Source: Dissulfuribacter thermophilus (GTDB lineage Bacteria > Desulfobacterota > Dissulfuribacteria > Dissulfuribacterales > Dissulfuribacteraceae). From it: DNA of 64,000 bases. Location of the stretch: positions 57,151 through 121,150 of the forward strand of contig NZ_MAGO01000010.1 in NCBI RefSeq assembly GCF_001687335.1. The letters run 5' to 3'. Below the pieces are notes generated by a model. The model saw only the letters and a program-made list of their open reading frames with translations. It searched no databases and was not told where the DNA came from. Of the stretch, positions 43,015 to 52,100 are shown piece after piece. A program made the position numbers and the translations under genes. How positions within the stretch are numbered: position 1 is the stretch's first letter; every line of letters begins with the position of its first letter.

Positions 43015-46000
43015 CTATTTACTGCAATCAATTTTATAGGTACCAGAATTTGTAACTGTCCCATTAAACTCACATAGTGATCCAATAACAGTCATATTGG
43101 CGTCCCATTGAACGGCTTTTAGCTGGTAGGTGCCACTAGGTAACTGAAAATCATGAGCCAACTGGTGATTGTCATCGGGTGCCCCCCCAGCTCCAGAATA
43201 ATACTGTCCTGCTGAATCAAGAATTAAGATATCTACCCACCCAGCATCTGGTGAAATGCCTGTGACGTTTGCTGAAATAGATATTATTCCAGACAGGTCT
43301 ACTACACCAATTTGCTTTACGATATTCGCTCCTGCTATGGTTACATTTGTATCATCATAAGCCACCAAATCATCACCATGATATATTGCATAAAAGGCAG
43401 TATAGTTTCCTGAAGGAGCTTTAAAGACATGAGCCACAGTCGCGTTGGCTTCTGTTTCATTCACTTTTGTAACTGCCTTGTCATAATATTCTTCGCCAGC
43501 GAAGGCGAGTACAACCCGATAGGACCTATCGATTCCCTTGATAAGAACACTTAGATCCGCCTCATAAATAGGAGTATAACTAAAATCAATCCTGTTTTTT
43601 CCGCCTTCTGCTATAAATATGCCATCTCGTTTCTGAGGCTTGTGTCGGCGTGGCCAGCAAACTAATGTATATGTCCCTGTTGGCATCTTTAGTCTGTATA
43701 AAGCGATACCATTTAAATTGGCACGAGTCACGACTATTTTTCTATTAGTAGAATTAGAGACTATTAGACTGATTCGTTCACCTGGTTCAAGGCCAGTTAT
43801 CGTTCCGTAAAGTTCGCCCATTATTAATGACGATAGAGAAAAATCTATATTAGTTGCATTATTTGAACTTAGATCAATTAAGTCTGCATTTTCTGGCTTG
43901 AACACAATCGAGTTCGCTTTCCAGTATACATGTAAATCTCTGTTCTTGAGATATAATCCCAATTTGTAATCAGGATTTGCTGGAAGCCCAGAGATACAAT
44001 AACTGATTGTATCATTATCCCCTGGATTAAGGCTTATACTCTTTTGAAAACCACTATTATTACTCCAGGCAGTGGCTAGAATTTCAGATTCCCCAAGAGG
44101 GGCAAGGCCGGCGATGCTGCCGCAGATACTGAAAACAAGGGGAACAGGATACTTTAAACTAATAGATTCATCTGCATTGGTAATTTCAACGTAAATTGCA
44201 TCATTAGGGCTTCTAATACCATCAGTGTCATTACCTGCGTAATAATATACTCCCTCTGGTCCCTCTACCGATATTAAATACCTACCCTGAGGAAGCCTGA
44301 GCGTCTTTGAAATTCCATTTTGGACATCTTCATTATTTGGAATAAATGTTATGACCTTATCAACCTCGTCACTAAGGGCCCTTATTCTGTATAATTCACC
44401 TTCCTTAAGCCCTGAAAGAATTCTTACTGTCAAAGAGTAATGGAGAAACGATTTAAGATCGAAATCTATGTTAGATGTTACATTTCCCGCTTCAACACTG
44501 ACCAAGGTCGCCTGTTCTGGATCTAAAGCAAAATTCACACCATTATAAAATACAGGAGTATTGTCGTTACCCAAAAAGATGACCACTAAATAATCATCTG
44601 CAGGAATCAATTCAGTGATGCTGTAAGTGCCATTATCTGCTATTGCACCTGTACCAAACCCCCCTGTGAGATCAGAATAGGCCCAGACCTCTGAATATGC
44701 GAGACCTGGTGGAATGTTGCTTACAGTCCCTGTGATCTTCCCAAAGGTATCTTTTTGGGGAAAACTCAGCACCAAATCCCTATGAATCAATGCAGATTCA
44801 TCTACAGTAATTTCACGTTCACCAGTGGTGTTATCTTCCCACCACAATATCTGGCCATCTTTTAGAGCGGCGAGGAAATAAGTTCCACAAGGCAATTTAA
44901 AATTAAAGGGAACATCCTGGGGATTAGATGGATCAAGGTTTCGATCTTCTGAGCGAACCAATGCCAAACTATCAGAATCCCAGACTCCAATTGTCACGTT
45001 GCCTGTAGCATTTTTTAATGTTCCTGAGATTTCACCAGCAGGATCCAACTTGAAATTTAGTGTGGCACTTTGGTTTTCTATTATTGAAATCGTCGTATTT
45101 GATGACTGATAACAGGGATAACGTGTTGCATTTACAGAATAATCACCTGGCAGGACCTTAAAGGCATACTTTCCATCGATGCCGGACTGCGCACTATAGG
45201 GGCCTGCTTTTATGATTGCCCCACTTAGTGGATCGCCTGTAATGGAATCAGTTATAAGACCCCTTATAGTGGCTGAAGGTTCTAACTGAAAGTCAATTTG
45301 CCGATCATCTCCCCAACTTATACTAACTGTGTTTTGAGCAGTCTTATAACCATATTTTGAGGCTTCAACAGTGCAGTTTCCAGCTGGAATATACAGCTCA
45401 TAGAGTCCATTTTGATCCGTCAGGGTCTGGAATCCACATGCCCTGACATTTGCACCTAATATAGCCAGACCTAAAACAGAATCTTTTACACTACCAGTCA
45501 ACCGCGCAAATGGACTAATTTTAAAATCTTTTCTTAGGGTTCCCCCATTGGGAATTGAAATTGTCTCTTCAGTTGCCCTATATCTTTCTTTCTCAATCCT
45601 TACTGTATGCTCACCAGGTTCACATTGAATACGAAATGATCCGTCAGGCCCAGATTGCGCTTCGCAGGTAGTATTTTTCAGTGATATATAAGCCCCACTT
45701 ATAGTGGCATTAGTGACAGAGTCTTTTACATAGCCCTCTAAGATTCCAGGATTCAATATAAGTTCTAGTACTTGGTCATGAACCGTGGTTCCATCCTCCG
45801 GTATTGATACGCTTACCTCGGCAGGATTGTAATTGGGTGCCTCGAATCGAAGAGTGTAATCGCCAGGGGGGATATTTAGCAGGCTGTAATGGCCGCCTGT
45901 GTCTGTGACAGTTTCATACGCGGTCCCTTTTAAAAAGGCCCTTACACCATCTATGGGATTATTATTGGTATCGATTACTGTTCCACTAACACTTCCTGGC

Positions 46001-46629
46001 CGGATTTTTTCCAACTGAATCGCAAGGGTATTAGTTTGCCCTTCTGTTACTATTATAGATGACAACGTCTTTTCATGATATCCTTCCTTGGTTACCCTTA
46101 CAGCATAGGTTCCAACGGGAACTACAAATGAAAACTGGCCATTCTGATCACTCTGAGTAGACCTATTAAGTGCATCTATATAAATGAATGCAGAGGGGAC
46201 TACAGCACCAGACACCTTATCAGTAATGGTTCCATTGATTGTTCCAAGCGGACTTTTGGCCTGCACTACAATAGTAACTTCTTCTATGAAGGGCACAGTC
46301 TCAGTCAAATTCAATATGTTGTCATACCACTTGGGTTTATAATCTTCATTGGGAATAGCTTGAATCTTATATTCACCAAAAGGAAGTGTTCCCCCATCCA
46401 AGGTCCTGTCTATCTGGAAAACTCCATCATTGTCGGTGTATACCCCGGCTGTCAGATTCATTGTCTGCGCATCATAAGCATTTACCAAAACGCCCTGGAG
46501 AGGTATACCCTGTGCATCTGTTACCATCCCACGAATATATGTACTGGCCTCAGCAATGGATGAGGTCAAGGCCATTAGCACGACAAATAACTTTAACCAA
46601 CCTACTGTTATTGTCTTAAAATATTTCAT
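43015..46629 (-). CDS. Giant secreted protein of carboxypeptidase-regulatory repeats
   Basis: A 1204-residue exported protein. After a signal peptide (to about 28) the chain is a series of about a dozen CarboxypepD_reg/prealbumin-like beta modules with the repeating pattern GxVxDxxxxxPLxGAxV and GxYxLxxxPGxYTL (for example TYIRGMVTDAQGIPLQG, PGSVSGTVIDTNNNPIDG, GVVxDAxxG). Such domains are structural. N-x-S/T sequons: 27, of which 24 are N-x-T. No anchor or sortase motif is seen. It is the middle gene of a five-gene run of exported proteins on one strand. Confidence 0.85.
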   Translation of the reverse strand: MKYFKTITVGWLKLFVVLMALTSSIAEASTYIRGMVTDAQGIPLQGVLVNAYDAQTMNLTAGVYTDNDGVFQIDRTLDGGTLPFGEYKIQAIPNEDYKPKWYDNILNLTETVPFIEEVTIVVQAKSPLGTINGTITDKVSGAVVPSAFIYIDALNRSTQSDQNGQFSFVVPVGTYAVRVTKEGYHEKTLSSIIVTEGQTNTLAIQLEKIRPGSVSGTVIDTNNNPIDGVRAFLKGTAYETVTDTGGHYSLLNIPPGDYTLRFEAPNYNPAEVSVSIPEDGTTVHDQVLELILNPGILEGYVKDSVTNATISGAYISLKNTTCEAQSGPDGSFRIQCEPGEHTVRIEKERYRATEETISIPNGGTLRKDFKISPFARLTGSVKDSVLGLAILGANVRACGFQTLTDQNGLYELYIPAGNCTVEASKYGYKTAQNTVSISWGDDRQIDFQLEPSATIRGLITDSITGDPLSGAIIKAGPYSAQSGIDGKYAFKVLPGDYSVNATRYPCYQSSNTTISIIENQSATLNFKLDPAGEISGTLKNATGNVTIGVWDSDSLALVRSEDRNLDPSNPQDVPFNFKLPCGTYFLAALKDGQILWWEDNTTGEREITVDESALIHRDLVLSFPQKDTFGKITGTVSNIPPGLAYSEVWAYSDLTGGFGTGAIADNGTYSITELIPADDYLVVIFLGNDNTPVFYNGVNFALDPEQATLVSVEAGNVTSNIDFDLKSFLHYSLTVRILSGLKEGELYRIRALSDEVDKVITFIPNNEDVQNGISKTLRLPQGRYLISVEGPEGVYYYAGNDTDGIRSPNDAIYVEITNADESISLKYPVPLVFSICGSIAGLAPLGESEILATAWSNNSGFQKSISLNPGDNDTISYCISGLPANPDYKLGLYLKNRDLHVYWKANSIVFKPENADLIDLSSNNATNIDFSLSSLIMGELYGTITGLEPGERISLIVSNSTNRKIVVTRANLNGIALYRLKMPTGTYTLVCWPRRHKPQKRDGIFIAEGGKNRIDFSYTPIYEADLSVLIKGIDRSYRVVLAFAGEEYYDKAVTKVNETEANATVAHVFKAPSGNYTAFYAIYHGDDLVAYDDTNVTIAGANIVKQIGVVDLSGIISISANVTGISPDAGWVDILILDSAGQYYSGAGGAPDDNHQLAHDFQLPSGTYQLKAVQWDANMTVIGSLCEFNGTVTNSGTYKIDCSK

Positions 46630-46647
46630 ATTCCCCCCCCATGCGTT

Positions 46648-49041
46648 TTAATGTAAATCTAGGCCACCCCAATTATAGTTAGTTAGCCCCTTTGAAGCTG
46701 GTTCGTTGGTCGGTGCTATTAGATAATAAAATTTAGATACAGTCTTTGAGGTATTTAGAGTAAATTTCTTATCCAATCTGGTTACACCAGTGGCATAAGG
46801 CCTGATTCCCTGCTCCAGAGAGACCAAGGTCCCTTCTGGGCTTATCAACTGGAGACCATCATCAGTTTCAACTCCCAGATAAAGATCGACTTCTCCGTCA
46901 TTATATAATGGCGTCTGAATCGAGACTTCTAAGGTCCCATGATTATTGGTCACCGCTACTGGTTGTTGCAGTGGGTCGGGTAATGGTAAAGGATTGGTTA
47001 TTTGTCCTCCTTGAATTCCCTTTGGAACTCCAGACACAGCCAAATCAAATGACCTGAGTATTCCATGGAAATTGTCAGTCAAAGGCTCGCCTTCTGGGGT
47101 AATCAAAACGTAAAACTTGTAATATCCCTCTGGGAAGACACTGATCGGGTATTTTGCGATTTGATTTTTTTGTATTGCCTTCTTATTACCTCGCAAAAAC
47201 GGTACTAGTGTCTGCGATAGCCCGCCCTGTTGGTCAAAGAAAGCCAGGATTTGATCGCCTCCATCAGGAGGCTCAAAACTAACTGCTACATATACATCTG
47301 TCCCCTTGGAATATTGAGCAACAGACAGCAAAAGTTCCAAATTCCCTCCTTCCATATTTGCAGCAAGAGGCTGGGAAACAGGATCTGGAATGTTTGCTGG
47401 ACTTTTAATAGTGGCAATATCTTGTTTCTCAATATTTGGTACTACATAGACATCTATATTAATGGGATCTCCTGTGGCATCTTTGACCTCAATTGAGGAA
47501 AATCCTCGGTTGATCCCCTCAATGCTGAGTTGTGAACCAGTAAGATATGAACGTGCCAAGTAAACATTACCTTTTTTAGATAATTTATATGGTGGGATAC
47601 CTCCTTCCAGATTGATTCTTATTTTTTCACCTTCTACAACATAAATTTTTGAAACTCCCCCCTCTACCTGGAAGGCCTTCCCATTTTCCACCACCCTTGA
47701 AAAGAATTTATTAGAGACATGCCCAGCCTTATCATGGGCCTCAACAGAAATAACGTATAGACCAGGTAAGAGCACTGTGACCATGCTGAGACTCTTACCA
47801 TCATCAGATAATTCTCTTGAAAAAACTGGCTGTGGTGTTAATGGATCGCCATTTTCATTAGTTATTTTTGCAATGGTGGCAGCCTCATCGATAAGGCCAT
47901 CAGGATCTGAAATCTTCACCCATACCTGATTTCCTTGAATCTCTACACCAATATTTGGAGGCTCCTTATCTTCGGTTATGATCAATTTTACAGTTTTGCC
48001 TGGCGATTCATTGCCAGCATGGTCAACAGCACTAACCTTAAAGACGTACTCTACATCCGTATAAAGCTGCGATACACTAAATGTAGCAGATGTTGCTGGG
48101 ACACTACCGATTAACTCAAAACTATCGTCGACAGTTTGTTTCTTGTATATTTTATAGCTAACTACATCTGAACTCGGAGACGGATCCCATTTGAGTATTG
48201 CTGTCCGGCCATCAATCCTTCCTACAAGCTGTCCAACATCTATTGGAGGTTTTTTATCTTCTTTGGCTACGTCTATTGTCGCCCCTCTTGTAACTTCATG
48301 GCCTTTTTCATCTTTGAGCACAAAACTTATGTAATAAGTCCCTTCAGTGGCTGGTGCTATCCATTTAGTTTGTATCTCTGTTGGATAATCAGGTGAGACT
48401 GTTCCTGACTGTGGATTGAATCCCCCTGAATCCGCTGTAAATTCATATTGTAAAATATCATTATCTGGATCTTCTACTGAAATTTTGAAAGAAACCGTCT
48501 CTCCAGGTTTCACCATCAATGGCGCAACATGCCAGTTGGATATCTGTGGAGATCTGTTGACAACCTTAAGCCTAAGATTGATCCATGTAACCGGAGGCAT
48601 CCAAAACTCTCCAGACCAGATTGCTTTGATATCACTTCCAGTTGACGGATCTATTGGCTCAGCCACATATTCAAGGTTTCTCTCGCTATCCCAAAAAAGA
48701 AAATTTATTTGATCTCCAGCGGATGGACCTTCCACATAATCCGTGGATGGATCATCGCCATAAACTGCTATCCAAAATTGGTTGGGGAAATATAATCCTA
48801 TTGTGGCATCACCCACAATTGATGCTCCTATCACGCGTCCATTTAAATCTAGTGCCGCTAGTTCATCACCTGTACCAATTTCTATATCCGATCCCACGAT
48901 AACCCCCTGGAATACATGCATTAGCGGTGATGCTACTGGTTGTTCAAAATGTCTGGTTTCTAGAGTGAATTCGTTTGCATTTACACATGTTACCATGAAA
49001 AAAAACAATAATATCGAAACGAAAGCCACTTTTCGTAACAT
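46648..49041 (-). CDS. Secreted multi-domain Ig/FN3 surface protein
   Basis: A 797-residue protein from the ATG at 49041 (MLRKVAFVSILLFFFMVTCV is the signal peptide); a longer frame to 49164 would translate the hairpin at 49120-49162 and is unlikely. Domains in order: a beta domain (FQGVIVGSDIEIGTGDELA), a PKD/Ig-like domain (PLMVKPGETVSFKISVEDPD), an FN3 domain (AILKWDPSPSSDVVSYKIYK), a cadherin/Ig-like domain, and two copies of a module with VYVAVSFEPPDGG and VDLYLGVETDDGL. Only 3 sequons occur, unlike its neighbours. The last module is shared with the 38113-38988 protein. Confidence 0.82.
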   Translation of the reverse strand: MLRKVAFVSILLFFFMVTCVNANEFTLETRHFEQPVASPLMHVFQGVIVGSDIEIGTGDELAALDLNGRVIGASIVGDATIGLYFPNQFWIAVYGDDPSTDYVEGPSAGDQINFLFWDSERNLEYVAEPIDPSTGSDIKAIWSGEFWMPPVTWINLRLKVVNRSPQISNWHVAPLMVKPGETVSFKISVEDPDNDILQYEFTADSGGFNPQSGTVSPDYPTEIQTKWIAPATEGTYYISFVLKDEKGHEVTRGATIDVAKEDKKPPIDVGQLVGRIDGRTAILKWDPSPSSDVVSYKIYKKQTVDDSFELIGSVPATSATFSVSQLYTDVEYVFKVSAVDHAGNESPGKTVKLIITEDKEPPNIGVEIQGNQVWVKISDPDGLIDEAATIAKITNENGDPLTPQPVFSRELSDDGKSLSMVTVLLPGLYVISVEAHDKAGHVSNKFFSRVVENGKAFQVEGGVSKIYVVEGEKIRINLEGGIPPYKLSKKGNVYLARSYLTGSQLSIEGINRGFSSIEVKDATGDPINIDVYVVPNIEKQDIATIKSPANIPDPVSQPLAANMEGGNLELLLSVAQYSKGTDVYVAVSFEPPDGGDQILAFFDQQGGLSQTLVPFLRGNKKAIQKNQIAKYPISVFPEGYYKFYVLITPEGEPLTDNFHGILRSFDLAVSGVPKGIQGGQITNPLPLPDPLQQPVAVTNNHGTLEVSIQTPLYNDGEVDLYLGVETDDGLQLISPEGTLVSLEQGIRPYATGVTRLDKKFTLNTSKTVSKFYYLIAPTNEPASKGLTNYNWGGLDLH

Positions 49042-49119
49042 AGGAGCTTCTTGAAATCTTTCACCTTCCATTCCTGTCTTCATCACCATCTCTTCAGCAC
49101 TCTGGCATGACAACAATTG

Positions 49120-49162
49120 GGGAGATTGTCCATCCATCAAAGTAATGGATGAACAATCTCCC
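49120..49162 (-). terminator. 18-bp intercistronic stem-loop
   Basis: On the minus strand an 18-base arm (gggagattgttcatccat) pairs with atggatggacaatctccc across a 7-base loop with one G-U pair. It starts 14 bases past the stop of the 1663-residue protein. No T-run follows, so it may be a partial terminator, an mRNA-stabilising stem or an attenuator rather than a full stop. Confidence 0.6.
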
Positions 49163-49176
49163 ATATCTCAATTCAG

Positions 49177-52100
49177 TTATGGAGTCACACTAGAAATAGG
49201 CCAGGTAGCAGCATTATTAGTATGGATAATTAGCATTTCATGAACATTGGCTGCGGGTAAATCACCTGTTGAAGCATCATTCTGGCTTCTATATCCACCA
49301 TCAGTCAGAGTCATGACGTAGTCTATATTCTGATTGGATATAAGATCGCCTACTGATGCATTGCTCCAATTGTAGAGAACATACCATCCATTATTGAGAC
49401 CACCGGCCGTCAAATTCAGTATATCAGCCCCTGTTAGTGGTTCGCCGAAGAAGTACAGTTGGACCGGATTATCATGATAACTTAATAGCGCTGAAAACTG
49501 GCCACCAGTCGGATAATAGTCATAATTACGTCCCACTATGTAGGCATGTCCGCCGAGGAATGTGGTGAAAGAACCAACGCCATTAGCTGCATAATGGATA
49601 CCAGAACCGTCACTACCGAGTATGAAGTTAGCTGGAACCAATAGACCTGCCACTGGCACATCACCGAGCATCTTTACTGGCACTTCAGAGATATGTCCAG
49701 TGGTGTTTACCCTTGGCCAATCAGCTGGAATATAAGTAGGAATATCAGCAAGAGTTTTATAATATGCCTTTTTCACTGGCACACCGAATAGGTATAGTCT
49801 CATGCCATTTGGATAACTATAAACATTTATTGGTGCTCTATTGGAATGTGCCAGGTTTATGTCGTGAGTAAAAGCCTGTCCTTCATCTTTATTATAGACT
49901 GCATTGAAATTGATAAAGAACCCTGTATCTCCAGACTGAATGCCAGTTACGGGCACAGTGACAAAGCCATATTCTGTTCTTTTAGTAACTGTAAGAATGA
50001 CGGGGTCGCCAGCACTGACGTTATTAACAACATGAATTAGATAATGGCCATTAGCGTCTGTATATTCTCTGCTTATAGGCGAAGCCGAACACCAATCATA
50101 TTCACAGTAGGCATGCCATGGTGCCCAGAAATGGGGTACAAAGCCTATTACCTCATTACCCTTCTTAATCACATCCTCATCTGGATAGAATTGAACTGCC
50201 TCAGCCTTCCATTCATCCGCAGCCAAGTCAGCAGTAGGCGTAATTGCGACAGGTACCCCCTTGCGGAACTTGAGATAGAATGTGCTAACAAGGTGATTTG
50301 AATAGGCCTCATTAAACTGGGCAGGATCTACGTATAATCTGTAACTGAGTCCTCCATAGTTTAGGTACACTACCCTCATTGCCTGTTTTTTCATCACCCA
50401 CGCGCTGACCGCTGCACCTTCTAGTGTTTTTGTACCATTGGCTGTAACTGAGCCCTCTATATCCATAACAAATGCATTACCATTGTTTATTTCATAGAAT
50501 GGAGCCCAGAAGGTACTGGTTAGTTGATTGGAAACTGGCAGACCGAGTTCCGCGTACTCAAGCGCATGATTTGGAGTCAGACCCACAGTATATTGAAGTT
50601 GCCCTTCTCCATTTGCGGGTTTCTTAAGGGCATTATTAGCCAGCTGGATAACTATATCCCCATATCCACACTCAGGAATATTTACATAGGTTGCTCCTGT
50701 TAAATCGATATTGGTACCATTGAAATCCTGATCAGGCGTCCTGTTTGCAGGGATTAGCAGGCCGTCACTGCTTATTGTCTGGTAACAGTTTCCTGGATAT
50801 GTACACTGGTAGGACGAATAGGGAAGATTAGCATAGACATGCAATTGATTAGTCATTACATCGTACCAAGACTGTAACTGTTCACCTAGTTCCTTTTTCA
50901 CAAGGCGATTGACCACATAGGTTCCATCTATGGACACATTGGAAAGCATAAGCCCTGTTCCATTAAGGCCCAGTTCAATTACTGGCATAGCCTCAGCATC
51001 CCTGAATCCACTTGGCTCAACATTAATTACGAGGTGACGGTCGTCAGTTAATGCCTTACCCGTCACTATCCAATCCAACGGTCTTCCAAAGATACTTTCT
51101 GTATGCACGGTTACATTTGCATCGGCAGCTAAATTACCCACAAATTGATTGTCACAGCCAGCGTATAGAATTATTTGATCTATCATACCATCACAGTTGG
51201 TGTCCATGGCAAAGGAATCAATATATGGCCTGCCGACCTTACATGATTCTATTGGAAATGGAGTTGTACTATTGTTATCTGCTATTAATCCAAATTCTCC
51301 TGCTGGTTGAGTATTCACCACTCCATTGTCTGAAAAGGCCACAGATCCACCTAATGTACAGTCAAAACAGTCAGTACATGAGGTAGGTGAGAGATACACA
51401 TTGGTAGTGTTTCTCCAACTGTTGATTGATATGCCACTGATTTCATAGGCAGTGCTATTGGTGCCAACAACAAGATTGAAGTCCTCTGGATCAATAGAAG
51501 ATGGATCTAAAATGCCTGACACCTCTACACGAATTGAACAACCCTCGAAAAATGCGCCAACAATCTTTGGCTCACAAAGATTAAATCGTTCAGGCCAAAT
51601 ATACAGTGGAATATGGTAGCCAAACATATCAAGATCAAGTGGATTGCCTGCTCCATCAGTGAGTTTACCCATGGAGTTCACTGAGACTGCAAAGGAAGAG
51701 GTACGCCCAATGTCATCAAAATAGCCTGCCTCAGCTACCTCTATCCACAAAGTTTTATCATTAATGAGCGTGATATTGTTTATCTGCCAGCTATATGGAC
51801 GATTCCAAATACCAGATAGACGATCTGTCTTTATAGACATGGAGATGTCGTTTAGTATTGTTCCTGGCGTTTCTCCACCGAATCCGTCAGAATAATACAG
51901 TGCAAAATGATCAATCTGTTTATCACAATCTGTGTCGAATACGCCTAGTCTTACATTTGGCGCTGGACCTATATGTGTCTCACATTCTTCACAAGATGTT
52001 TTATTTACAGTTATACCGTCTGATGCTCTAATAACGCCATAATCACTGAGGCAGATATAGCCCTCATCGTTCCAATTCCAGCTGTAATTAATTATGTGCA

